From the NCBI GenBank assembly GCA_030674185.1, contig CM060311.1, positions 96,982,013 through 97,046,012 of the forward strand: a DNA stretch of 64,000 nt, in the 5' to 3' direction. This document shows, in pieces, positions 52,098-63,726 of this stretch. This DNA comes from Monoplex corrugatus. Lineage: Eukaryota; Mollusca; Gastropoda; Littorinimorpha; Ranellidae. The stretch's first letter is position 1. Each line of letters opens with the position of its first letter. The translations under genes were made by a program, and so were the position numbers. The notes under the pieces were generated by a model. That model was not told where the DNA came from, did no database searches, and was given only the letters and a program-made list of their open reading frames with translations.

Positions 52098-52808
52098 TTA
52101 ACTCAATGGAGTCGCAGTCAAATAGTGCTTGTCGACCCCTGAAATCGCGTGTTTTCGGCCATTTTAAAAAAAAATATTACAAAATAACCAGACAAGATAG
52201 AAACAAACAATAAAGTGCAAAAGAAAGGCAGAAGCTTGCTACATTAGATTCTACTCACAATTTGTGTGCTGATTTCCCACTTGAATGTAGAAATTACTCC
52301 AATTAGGGTATCCATACAGCATTCCGAACAAAAGTTTTGAACCACATGATTGACCACATAGCGATGTCACTTAAGCCAATGCTAGGAACAAACTCGTATC
52401 TGAATCCAACAAATCATCCCTATCTTCGACAGATAATTCACCAACAAGATCTAATTCATCATCAGATCCTTCAGCTTGGATGATATCGATCGACTCTTGC
52501 ACAGAAAACATACGCCGGTTCTGAAGTCGCCTTGCCGCCATTTTGAAAATAGGTGAATACAGCGTCGCTTACTGACTCTAGAAACTTCGTTAAAACAAAG
52601 ACTGTATGATGATTACATACGGTCTAAGGGAAGCAATCGATGCATAGATGATTGTACTTTGACTTTCAGGAGTTTTCTCCCTCGAATACTGCTCATGTTA
52701 TAAATAAAAAAAATTGGCATTTTCTGACGGCACCAGCTTGCCGTCACGACTAAGACCGCGGTACAAATGGGCGCGCAGCAGACTGCCGTCAAGACGGCAT
52801 AGTGTTAA
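52098..52808 (-). mobile_element. piggyBac-like non-autonomous element, TTAA ends
   Basis: The element is bounded by TTAA at 52098-52101 and 52805-52808. Its left end, TTAACTCAATGGAGTCGCAG, matches the inverted right end of the element at 26089-26766 over about 22 bases with one mismatch. The right end contains repeated TGCCGTC subterminal motifs. Inside is a 56-codon minus-strand remnant of a transposase-like N-terminus. It is inserted in the tomosyn intron between exons B and C. Confidence 0.6.
52371..52541 (-). pseudogene. piggyBac-like transposase N-terminal remnant, 56 codons
   Basis: This is a minus-strand frame from an ATG in good context (AAAATGG) to TAA. It starts MAARRLQNRRMFSVQESIDI and continues with an acidic stretch GSDDELDLVGELSVEDRDD. 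Short basic starts followed by a (L/F)(T/S)xxE(A/S) helix and an acidic, Ser/Asp-rich segment are typical of the N-terminus of piggyBac-family transposases. The frame ends after 56 codons with no catalytic DDD domain in the element. It lies inside a TTAA-bounded element (52098-52808), which supports the assignment. The similarity is judged from memory of the family and needs a search. Confidence 0.45.
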
Positions 52809-52929
52809 TAACAAAAATAACAAAAAACCAACAACAATATTTACAAGACCAAAAAAGGCATTACATCAAGGTGATACCTATGGATCAGATATTCCTGATG
52901 ATGATGGTTCTCTACATGAGTGACCAGCA

Positions 52930-53215
52930 GTGAAATTTGCAGTTTGGAGCTCATTCAAGAAGAATTCATCCCATGTGGACAATTCCATATGTGCTCCACC
53001 GAAATCTGCCGGCAATTATCTGACAGATTCCTAAGCCTGCACACAACCCTATGCGCTCTCGAAGTCTTGAAATGAGCATGGGTGAAAGGGACCTAAGAAC
53101 ACCACACAAACACCACCAGACAGCTGGAAACGCTACAGATGGGCAGCAAACTTTATATGCTGCCGGCTGGGATTGAACTCAAGTATGATATCTTGACTCC
53201 ATAGCTCTATCACAA
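52930..53215 (-). mobile_element. Probable tRNA-derived SINE, second family
   Basis: The minus-strand head ACTTGTGATAGAGC, then GAGTTCAATCCCAGCCGGC, resembles a tRNA D-arm and T-arm. The body contains TCTGGTGGTGTTTGTGTGG and GGTCCCTTTCACCCATG. A weakly similar body segment (TAAGCCTGCACA...CCATGAG) also appears at about 63150-63290. Boundaries are approximate. Confidence 0.45.
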
Positions 53216-53279
53216 GTAAGCTTACAGACACATGCATTTAAACATGCACATGCACACACACACTCTCTCTCTTAGTAGA

Positions 53280-53287
53280 TTTTCTTT

Positions 53288-53347
<60 letters not shown>

Positions 53348-53350
53348 CAA

Positions 53351-53427
<77 letters not shown>
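53280..53427. repeat. (CA)n tract abutting the donor of tomosyn exon B
   Basis: CA tract with a GTACAAGCGCACAC interruption. In the transcript (GU)n begins about seven bases after the 5' splice site of exon B. Confidence 0.95.
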
Positions 53428-53428
<1 letters not shown>

Positions 53429-53433
53429 CTGAC

Positions 53434-53559
53434 CACTGGGAGAGACAATGACTGGCTGTTGAGCGCGCTGGTCACCGGTCAGTTCAGGCAAGTTGAGGCA
53501 GAAGACGATGACAGAGCCCAGACTGGTGCCCACCCACAGACAGGGGCACGTCAGGCTGT
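53434..53559 (-). CDS. STXBP5: Tomosyn exon B (propeller strand, CLWVGTSLG signature)
   Basis: The exon has 126 bases and encodes window residues 41-81. It reads [20 protein letters not shown], then [20 protein letters not shown]. The CLWVGTSLG(S/T)V block is the most recognisable propeller motif of tomosyn and LGL proteins. The acceptor is GTGTGCAG and the donor is CCCAGTG|GTCAGT. The donor runs almost immediately into a long (GT)n tract (53300-53427), so the 5' splice site sits at the edge of a microsatellite. The last base G joins GG of the next exon to give Gly. Confidence 0.95.
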
Positions 53560-53734
53560 CTGCACACACCACCACACAACACAAACTTTTGTCTGTCATC
53601 ACTCCAATCAGTTTAGTAAACACACATACATACACAATGACTGACCGGCCTTCTCCAGTTCCACAAGACAATTGCAGTTTGTGCCACTGGAGAGACTCCG
53701 GAATTTTCTTTGTTACCTGCGTGGACAGGAAGGG

Positions 53735-56680
53735 GTGGGACTATTGCTGTTATTTTTGTTTAAAGCCCAGCCACTGTGTAAGCCATATCAGGGCTGTTAC
53801 TGTTATTTTTGTTTAAAGCCCAGCCGACTGTGTACAGCCACATTAGGGCTGTTACTGTTATTTTTGTTTAAAGCCCAGCCACCTGATAGAGCCATATCAG
53901 GGCGGTTACTGTTATTTTTGTTTAAAGCCCAGCCGCTGTGTAGAGCCATATCAGGGCGTTACTGTTATTTTTGTTTAAAGCCCAGCCGACTGCATACAGC
54001 CATATCAGGGCGTTACTGTTATTTTTGTTTAAAGCCCAGCCACCTGTGTAGAGCCACATCAGGGTGTTACTGTTATTCTTGTTTAAAGCCCAGCCACTGT
54101 GTAGAACCATATCAGGGCGTTACTGTTATTTTTGTTTAAAGCCCAGCACTGGTAACCATATCAGGGCTGTTACTGTTATTTTGTTTAAAGCCCAGCCAAC
54201 TGTGTAGAGCCATATCAGGGCGGGTTACTGTTATTTTTGTTTAAAGCCCAGCCAACTGTGTACAGCCATATCAGGGCGGTTACTGTTATTTTTGTTTAAA
54301 GCCCAGCCACCTGTACAGCCACATAGGGTGTTACTGTTATTTTGTTTAAAGCCCAGCCCCCTGTGTAGAGCCACATTAGGGTGTTACTGTTATTTTGTTT
54401 AAAGCCCAGCCACTGTGTAGAGCCATATCAGGGCTGTTACTGTTATTTTTGTTTAAAGCCCAGCCACACTGTTAGAGCCATATCAGGGCTGTTACTGTTA
54501 TTTTTGTTTAAAGCCCAGCCACCTGTGTAAGCCATATCAGGGCTGTTACTGTTATTTTTGTTTAAAGCCCAGCCACCTGTGTAGAGCCACATTAGGGTTG
54601 TTACTGTTATTTTGTTTAAAGCCCAGCCAACTGCGTAGAAGCCATATCAGGGCTGTTACTGTTATTTTTGTTTAAAGCCCAGCCACTACGTAGAGCCATA
54701 TCAGGCTGTTACTGTTATTTTTGTTTAAAGCCCACCAACTACGTGAGCCATATCAGGGCTGTTACTGTTATTTTTGTTTAAAGCCCAGCCAACTAGCGTA
54801 GAGCCATATCAGGGCTGTTACTGTTATTTTTGTTTAAAGCCCAGCCAACTGACGTTAGAGACCATATCAGGGCTGTTACTGTTATTTTTGTTTAAAGCCC
54901 AGCCAACTCGTAGAACCATATCAGGGCTGTTACTGTTATTTTTGTTTAAAGCCCAGCCAACTCGTACAGCCATATCAGGGCTGTTACTGTTATTTTGTTT
55001 AAAGCCCAGCCAACTAGTTGACAGCCATATCAGGGCTGTTACTGTTATTTTTGTTTAAAGCCCAGCCAACTGTTGAGCCATATCAGGGCTGTTACTGTTA
55101 TTTTTGTTTAAAGCCCAGCCAACTGTTGAAGCCATATCAGGGCTGTTACTGTTTATATTTTGTTTAAAGCCCAGCCAACTGTTAAGCCATATCAGGGCTG
55201 TTACTGTTATTTTTGTTTAAAGCCCAGCCAACTGTGTAGAGCCATATCAGGGCTGTTACTGTTATTTTTGTTTAAAGCCCAGCCAACTGAGTAGAGCCAT
55301 ATCAGGGCTGTTACTGTTATTTTTGTTTAAAGCCCAGCCAACTGTGTACAGCCACATCAGGGCTGTTACTGTTATTTTTGTTTAAAGCCCAGCCAACTGT
55401 ACAGCCATATCAGGGCTGTTACTGTTATTTTGTTTAAAGCCCAGCCACTGCGTACAGCCATATCAGGGCTGTTACTGTTGTTTTTGTTTAAAGCCCAGCC
55501 AACTGTGTACAGCCATATCAGGGCTGTTACTGTTATTTTGTTTAAAGCCCAGCCAACTGGTAAGCCATATCAGGGCTGTTACTGTTATTTTTGTTTAAAG
55601 CCCAGCCAACTGTGTAGCATATCAGGGCTGTTACTGTTATTTTTGTTTAAAGCCCAGCCAACTACGTAGAGCCATATCAGGGCTGTTACTGTTATTTTTG
55701 TTTAAAGCCCAGCCAACTGTGTAGAGCCATATCAGGGCTGTTACAGTTATTTTTGTTTAAAGCCCAGCCAACTGTGTAAGCCATATCAGGGCTGTTACAG
55801 TTATTTTTGTTAAAGCCCAGCCAACTGTGTACAGCCATATCAGGGCTGTTACTGTTATTTTTGTTTAAAGCCCAGCCGCCCTGTGTAGGCCATATCAGGG
55901 CTTTACATTTAATTCTATACTTAAAGCCCAGCAAAACATACTCAGAGCCATATCAAGGGATGTCCTGCGTTGACACTCTAATTTATTGTTTAAAGAAACA
56001 ACCTGAATACATAACCATATCAGGGGTACTGTATATAAATGATTAAATACCTAACAGCCATATCAGGGCTGTTTACTGTTGTTTTTGTTTAAAGCCCAGC
56101 CGACTGTGTACAGCCATATCAGGGCTGTTACTGTTATTTTTGTTTAAAGCCCAGCCAACTGTGTACAGCCATATCAGGGCTGTTACTGTTATTTTTGTTT
56201 AAAGCCCAGCCAACTACGTACAGCCATATCACCGTTGTTATTGTTATTATTGTCTAAAGCCCAGCCAACTGCATACAGCCATATCAGGGCTGTTACTGTT
56301 ATTTTTGTTTAAAGCCCAGCCAACTGTGTACAGCCATATCAGGGCTGTTACTGTTATTTTGTTTAAAGCCCAGCCAACTACGTACAGCCATATCACCGTT
56401 GTTATTGTTATTATTGTCTAAAGCCCAGCCAACTGCGTACAGCCATATCAGGGCTGTTACTGTTATTTTTGTCTAAAGCCCAGCCGACTGTGTAGCCGTA
56501 TCAGGGCTGTTACTGTTATTTTTGTTTAAAGCCCAGCCAACTACGTACAGCCATATCACCGTTGTTATTGTTATTATTGTCTAAAGCCCAGCCAACTGCG
56601 TACAGCCATATCAGGCTGTTACTGTTATTTTTGTCTAAAGCCCAGCCGACTGTGTAGCCGTATCAGGGCTATGTCCATTT
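53735..56680. repeat. Satellite, ~50-56-bp unit, ~2.9 kb
   Basis: The unit is CTGTTACTGTTATTTTTGTT then TAAAGCCCAGCCAACTGTGT then ACAGCCATATCAGGG. About 53 copies. A variant with CACCGTTGTTATTGTTATTA recurs in three blocks at about 56228-56590, a local higher-order repeat. The unit is the left part of the dispersed element at 46930 and 56650. Confidence 0.96.
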
Positions 56681-57160
56681 CAAAACTTACACTATACTTC
56701 AACAGCAACACAAAGGAAAAGAAAAGTACATCTATCAATGCATTTGCACATATAATCTAAGGAGATGTCCCTGGCGTTGACCACTCCATCCAATTTATTG
56801 CAAAGGGAATTTAAAAAACATACCTGAATACAAATTTTAACATAAATAAGGACATAAGATATAAAAACGAGCCTAAATTACCTAAAATTGATTTTACATA
56901 TCTCATTTCCCTAAAGCCAAAAATGCACTTAATGCATGTACCCAATTATCAATCCTAAGAGAAAGTACGTAAGACTTTAGTAAAACATACAGGTAAAAGG
57001 ACCAGCAAGGCAGAAAATGATAGGAAGAAATGATAGAAAGGAAGAAGAAAGAAACAAAGAGTAACAGAATAGAGGAAATTTGTAGCACAGAATTTCCAGA
57101 AGACAGGGAGGGATTCTATTTACACTGAAAGAGCCCCTAGCATCCCCATGGGGGTAAGGG
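56650..57160 (+). mobile_element. Dispersed element, second copy (right part; left unit amplified)
   Basis: The body matches 47160-47600 in order: ATAATCTAAGGAGATGTCCC, GCCAAAAATGCACTTAATGC, ACCAGCAAGGCAGAAAATGA, GAGCCCCTAGCATCCCCATG. Here the left unit (TTTAAAGCCCAGCC...CATATCAGGG) is amplified into the array at 53735-56680, while the 25-bp segment occurs only once. Confidence 0.6.
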
Positions 57161-57323
57161 CTGGAGATGAGAAGGAAAAACAGAAGGCAAAAGAAAAAGA
57201 GGAAGACAAGGATGCCAAGAAGAAAAAGGAAGTTTATCAAAGAATTACAACATCAACATCAATCAATTGTTATACGTCAATCATGACTGCCAGCAACACA
57301 GGGATCAATTCAACCTTACCCAC

Positions 57324-57443
57324 CTGTTTTGCGGGTGTAGGAATCGGCAAACACCAGACACTGAATGGCTTCTTTGCTCACATTATCCAGGCTTGAGATG
57401 CTGGAACTGCGTGACCGAGAAAAGGATGAGCTGTCGTTCCGGT
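57324..57443 (-). CDS. STXBP5: Tomosyn exon A (serine-rich linker, first recognised exon)
   Basis: The exon has 120 bases and encodes window residues 1-39 plus split codons at both ends. The acceptor is TGCGGAGCAG after a pyrimidine-rich run; the donor is ACAG|GTGGGT. The peptide contains SSSFSRSRSSSISSLD, which matches the conserved serine/arginine-rich stretch in the tomosyn linker, followed by KEAIQCLVFADSYTRKT, the strand that enters the next propeller. The serine cluster is a plausible phosphorylation target, as in vertebrate tomosyn; that is family knowledge and not visible here. The exon ends with one base (G), completed by AC of the next exon to give Asp. Confidence 0.9.
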
Positions 57444-57881
57444 CTGCTCCGCACAACCAAGAAAGGCAGGAAGATTAGAAAACTTACAGTGTGAGCAGTC
57501 AGTATCAACAACATAATTATATGAACAACACAATAACAACAAACATATGAATTAGTTGCAACATGTCCATTTTAAACAAGTCACTTTGTAAGCTGATCTA
57601 CTAAAGTGATATAACAATTACTGTTTTCACGTTAGGTTCCACAGAGATCTGTGAAAAGAGTTTATCAGAGCAAATCATAACAACATAAAAAGAACCAATT
57701 AATAATCAATCACCTTTACATCTATGAATAAAAGACTTTGTCAGGACTACACCCCAAATTAACTAAAAGCATGAATTCTAAAACTGGAAGAATGGTAACA
57801 CTAACGTCATATATAAAACTCATTTATGTGGACAAACAACATGGAAATTATAGCCCTTTCTATAAAACAAACACTTCCAAA
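57444..57881. other. Intronic sequence upstream of exon A
   Basis: AT-rich unique sequence with no further exon recognised. Confidence 0.6.
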
Positions 57882-58913
57882 ATAGAATTATTATATCTCA
57901 CCCGAAATAGAATTATTATATCTCACCCAAAATAGAATTATTATATCTCACCCGAAACAGAATTATTATATCTCACCCAAAACAGAATTATTATATCTCA
58001 CCCAAAATAGAATTATTATATCTCACCCAAAATAGATTTATTATATCTCACCCAAAATAGAATTATTATATCTCACCCAAAATAGATTTATTATATCTCA
58101 CCCAAAATAGAATTATTATATCTCACCCAAAACAGAATTATTATATCTCACCCAAAATAGATTTATTATATCTCACCCAAAATAGATTTATTATATCTCA
58201 CCCAAAATAGAATTATTATATCTCACCCAAAACAGAATTATTATATCTCACCCAAAATAGATTTATTATATCTCACCCAAAATAGATTTATTATATCTCA
58301 CCCAAAATAGAATTATTATATCTCACCCAAAATAGATTTATTATATCTCACCCAAAATAGATTTATTATATCTCACCCAAAACAGAATTATTATATCTCA
58401 CCCAAAACAGAATGATTATATCTCACCCAAAACAGAATGATTATATCTTACCCAAAACAGAATGATTATATCTCACCCAAAACAGAATTATTATATCTCA
58501 CCCAAAATAGAATTATTATATCTCACCCAAAACAGAATTATTATATCTCACCCAAAACAGAATTATTATATCTCACCCAAAACAGAATGATTATATCTCA
58601 CCCAAAACAGAATTATTATATCTCACCCAAAACAGATTTATTATATCTCACCCAAAATAGAATTATTATATCTCACCCAAAACAGAATTATTATATCTCA
58701 CCCAAAACAGAATTATTATATCTCACCCAAAATAGATTTATTATATCTCACCCAAAATAGAATTATTATATCTCACCCAAAATAGATTTATTATATCTCA
58801 CCCAAAACAGAATTATTATATCTCACCCAAAACAGAATTATTATATCTCACCCAAAACAGAATTATTATATCTCACCCAAAACAGAATTATTATATCTCA
58901 CCAAAAACTCAAT
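57882..58913. repeat. Minisatellite, 25-bp AT-rich unit
   Basis: The unit is AATAGAATTATTATATCTCA then CCCAA, with exact 25-bp period and about 41 copies. Variants are AACAG, GATTTA and GAATGA. Confidence 0.96.
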
Positions 58914-59759
58914 TCAGAACTTAGAATTTTAAAAGCAGAGACAAAGCAATTTTTTCCAAATAATCACAAGACCTAGTAATAATTATGTCTGGATGATTTA
59001 GAAAAATACTATAGAACAGTTATAAAAAAAAAAAGGAAATAATTCTATAATCTAAAAAACATGGGGAGATGTAAGGGGAAGGAGGGGGTGCAGAAAGTGA
59101 AAGCAGCAAAATGAAAATTCATACATCATAACATCTTTAATTTCTTATCGCATCTTGTTACATATCATCATATGTATCAATTTATAATCAAAATTTAGAA
59201 TTACAATATCATAATCAATACATTTCAGAGTTCTTACTGCATCTTAGCATATATGTCTCAACTCAAAACTAACATTTCAATTTAGAATCTGAACTTCTGT
59301 ATCAAAATATTTCCCTTTTACAGTACCAAGAATGGTAGGCGTTAATTTTAACAAGGCCTGAATACCTTTTCAGTGCTTCCAACTGAAAATTTGTCACAAC
59401 AAGAAAATTAAATGTCAATTTCTAAAACTCACACTTCATAGCAAAATTTATCAGAAACCATACAATGAAGATAAACACAAATACTCCCTTTCAAACAACT
59501 GAGAGAGAGAAAAAAAAGAGAGACAGACAGACTGACAGACAGAGACAGAGAAATTGAGACAGACACAGAGAGATGGGTGTTGCTACACTGCAGGGATGTC
59601 TTCTATCCAGGGACAGCAACCACAATTTCACACAGTAAATCCATTGACAAAAAAAGAAACCATGCCAAAAAAACTACCAAAGAATTTTTACTAAACTACA
59701 ACTATTACTGTGAAGCTGTAGTTGTTCCCCATGTAAAGTGGTGCATTTCTGAGTTGCAA
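58914..59759. other. Intronic sequence, purine-rich GACAGA stretch
   Basis: AT-rich unique sequence with GAGAGA / GACAGACAGA low complexity at about 59499-59575. No exon recognised. Confidence 0.6.
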
Positions 59760-62700
59760 TTATACAATACAGTCATCAATCAGTCACTGATGTCCTTACA
59801 ATACAGCAGTGGACAACACTGCTACAATACAGTCATCAATCAGTCACTGATGTCCTTACAATGTAACAATGGCCAACACTGCTACAATACAGTCATCTAT
59901 CAGTCACTGATGTCCTTACAATGTAACAGTGGACAACACTGCTACAATACAGTCATCAATCAGTCACTGATGTCCTTACAATGTAACAATGAACAACACT
60001 GCTACAGTACAGTCATCAATCAGTCACTGATGTCCTTACAATGTAACAGTGGACAACACTGCTACAGTACAGTCATCAATCAGTCACTGATGTCCTTACA
60101 ATGTAACAATGGACAACACTGCTACAATACAGTCATCAATCAGTCACTGATGTCCTTACAATGTAACAGTGAACAACACTGCTACAATACAGTCATCAAT
60201 CAGTCACTGATGTCCTTACAATGTAACAATGGACAACACTGCTACAATACAGTCATCAATCAGTCACTGATGTCCTTACAATGTAACAGTGGACAACACT
60301 GCTACAATACAGTCATCAATCAGTCACTGATGTCCTTACAATGTAACAGTGGACAACACTGCTACAATACAGTCATCAATCAGTCACTGATGTCCTTACA
60401 ATGTAACAATGGACAACACTGCTACAATACAGTCATCAATCAGTCACTGATGTCCTTACAATGTAACAATGGACAACACTGCTACAATACAGTCATCAAT
60501 CAGTCACTGATGTTCTTACAATGTAACAATGGACAACACTGCTACAGTACAGTCATCAATCAGTCACTGATGTCCTTACAATGTAACAATGGACAACACT
60601 GCTACAATACAGTCATCAATCAGTCACTGATGTCCTTACAATGTAACAATGAACAACACTGCTACAGTACAGTCATCAATCAGTCACTGATGTCCTTACA
60701 ATGTAACAATGGACAACACTGCTACAGTACAGTCATCAATCAGTCACTGATGTCCTTACAATGTAACAATGGACAACACTGCTACAATACAGTCATCAAT
60801 CAGTCACTGATGTCCTTACAATGTAACAATGGACAACACTGCTACAGTACAGTCATCAATCAGTCACTGATGTCCTTACAACGTAACAATGGACAACACT
60901 GCTACAGTACAGTCATCAATCAGTCACTGATGTCCTTACAATGTAACAATGGACAACACTGCTACAGTACAGTCATCAATCAGTCACTGATGTCCTTACA
61001 ATGTAACAATGGACAACACTGCTACAATATAGTCATCAATCAGTCACTGATGTCCTTACAATGTAACAGTGGACAACACTGCTACAGTACAGTCATCAAT
61101 CAGTCACTGATGTCCTTACAATGTAACAGTGGACAACACTGCTACAATACAGTCATCAATCAGTCACTGATGTCCTTACAATGTAACAATGGACAACACT
61201 GCTACAATACAGTCATCAATCAGTCACTGATGTCCTTACAATGTAACAATGGACAACACTGCTACAATACAGTCATCAATCAGTCACTGATGTCCTTACA
61301 ATGTAACAATGGACAACACTGCTACAATACAGTCATCAATCAGTCACTGATGTCCTTACAATGTAACAATGGACAACACTGCTACAATACAGTCATCAAT
61401 CAGTCACTGATGTCCTTACAATGTAACAATGGACAACACTGCTACAGTACAGTCATCAATCAGTCACTGATGTCCTTACAATGTAACAGTGGACAACACT
61501 GCTACAATACAGTCATCAATCAGTCACTGATGTCCTTACAATGTAACAATGAACAACACTGCTACAATACAGTCATCAATCAGTCACTGATGTCCTTACA
61601 ATGTAACAATGAACAACACTGCTACAATACAGTCATCAATCAGTCACTGATGTCCTTACAATGTAACAATGGACAACACTGCTACAATACAGTCATCAAT
61701 CAGTCACTGATGTCCTTACAATGTAACAATGGACAACACTGCTACAATACAGTCATCAATCAGTCACTGATGTCCTTACAATGTAACAATGGACAACACT
61801 GCTACAGTACAGTCATCAATCAGTCACTGATGTCCTTACAATGTAACAATGGACAACACTGCTACAGTACAGTCATCAATCAGTCACTGATGTCCTTACA
61901 ATGTAACAATGGACAACACTGCTACAGTACAGTCATCAATCAGTCACTGATGTCCTTACAATGTAACAATGGACAACACTGCTACAGTACAGTCATCAAT
62001 CAGTCACTGATGTCCTTACAATGTAACAGTGGACAACACTGCTACAATACTGTCATCAATCAGTCACTGATGTCCTTACAATGTAACAATGAACAACACT
62101 GCTACAATACTGTCATCAATCAGTCACTGATGTCCTTACAATGTAACAATGAACAACACTGCTACAATACAGTCATCAATCAGTCACTGATGTCCTTACA
62201 ATGTAACAATGGACAACACTGCTACAATACAGTCATCAATCAGTCACTGATGTCCTTACAATGTAACAATGGACAACACTGCTACATACAGTCATCAATC
62301 AGTCACTGATGTCCTTACAATGTAACAGTGGACAACACTGCTACACTACAGTCATCAATCAGTCACTGATGTCCTTACAATACAGCAGTGGACAACACTG
62401 CTACACTACAGTCATCAATCAGTCACTGATGTCCTTACAATGTAACAATGGATAACACTGCTCCAATAAGTCATCAATCAGTCACTGATGTCCTTACAAT
62501 GTAACATGGACAACACTGCTACAGTACAGTCATCAATCAGTCACTGATGTCCTTACAATAAACAGTGGATAACACTGCTACACTACAGTCATCAATCAGT
62601 CACTGATGTCCTTACAATACAGCAGTGGACAACACTGCTACAATACAGTCATCAATCAGTCACTGATGTCCTTACAATACAGCAGTGGACAACACTGCTA

Positions 62701-63035
62701 CAATACAGTCATCAATCAGTCACTGATGTCCTTACAATACAGCAGTGGACAACACTGCTACAATACAGTCATCAATCAGTCACTGATGTCCTTACAATAC
62801 AGCAGTGGACAACACTGCTACAATACAGTCATCAATCAGTCACTGATGTCCTTACAATGTAACAGTGGACAACACTGCTACAGTACAGTCATCAATCAGT
62901 CACTGATGTCCTTACAATGTAACAATGGACAACACTGCTACAGTACAGTCATCAATCAGTCACTGATGTCCTTACGATGTAACAATGGATAACACTGCTA
63001 CAATACAGTCATCAATCAGTCATTGATGTCCTGAA
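59760..63035. repeat. Satellite, 60-bp unit, ~3.3 kb
   Basis: The unit is TGCTACAATACAGTCATCAA then TCAGTCACTGATGTCCTTAC then AATGTAACAATGGACAACAC. About 54 copies in exact 60-bp register for most of its length. Each unit contains a TCAGTcACTGA inverted repeat. The even register keeps one frame open for 910 codons, starting in flanking sequence. I do not regard this as a gene. Confidence 0.97.
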
Positions 63036-63726
63036 CACACGACAGTGGACAACAAACCTGGTTTTCTGGTTTTAACAGCTAAGAAAAAAGGAGAACAAAC
63101 AAAATCTTTTCTTTTTCTCAGACACAATTCAGTTTCAGTTTCACAAGATGACGTCTCCGCGCTTGGAACGAATTCCATATGCACTAACGTCACAGGGCCA
63201 CGTGTATGGTGATCATGGCACATGCCTTAATTAAGCCTGCACATAAATCCATGAGCTGGCCAGGTCCTGAGGCCCTACCTAGACTAGGTTTTATCCAGTC
63301 TATATTTTACACTGGTATTCTATCAGCCTACTACTGGAATGATGTTTGTTACATGGAAATGACAAACACAAACAATTTAACACACACATGCACAAACTGA
63401 TGATAAATCCTATTACCAAATGAAAATAAAAACAAAACATGCAATGCAAGACAAAACAGCTTTAGGACAGACAGGAATAGGGTAGTAGCCAACACAAGGA
63501 GAAAAAGATATTAAATATCATAAGTACAGACAAAAATGTATGAGATGGAAAAAGTCAATATTTCATTCAAAATATCAAATTCATGAATCTAAATTTAGCA
63601 AAATAAAAAGGTTTTTCGATATGAAACAAAAGGTACGGTAACATACAACTACGTGCAACCATTTTCTTTAAAAAAAATTTTAAAAAGCTTCTGGGTCGTT
63701 ATCAAAAATCACAAATTGCCTACCAC
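63036..63726. other. Intronic sequence, possible SINE body
   Basis: A segment at about 63150-63290 weakly resembles the body of the SINE at 52930-53215 (AATTCCATATGC, TAAGCCTGCACA). The rest is AT-rich and unique. Confidence 0.4.

Larger units (their letters stand above)
23826..57443 (-). other. STXBP5: Tomosyn (syntaxin-binding protein 5-like) gene, 3' part, ten exons
   Basis: This is the span of ten minus-strand exons that join in phase into 408 residues plus a stop. Tomosyn is a cytosolic or membrane-peripheral regulator of exocytosis. Its N-terminal WD40 propellers resemble lethal giant larvae, and its C-terminal R-SNARE motif competes with synaptobrevin for syntaxin/SNAP-25. Seen here: a serine-rich linker (residues 1-20 of the window peptide), propeller strands with the family signature [13 protein letters not shown], an SSQELTDRQFVILCSEKQA block, a GFFKHLFGG tail linker and an R-SNARE ending KDKKWYQF. 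All ten exons have GT donors and AG acceptors, and their phases (1,1,1,0,1,2,2,1,0) agree at every junction. Vertebrate tomosyns are about 1,150 residues, so roughly the N-terminal two thirds lies beyond 64000. Whether the locus matches STXBP5 or STXBP5L is not meaningful if, as usual in invertebrates, there is one gene. Confidence 0.95.

Noticed and set aside
59577..62309. 910-residue open reading frame as a secreted or structural repeat protein
   Set aside because: It is a 60-bp satellite whose period is a multiple of three. The frame ends as soon as the register slips at about 62285, there is no signal peptide or domain, and a second frame reopens at 62606 by the same logic.
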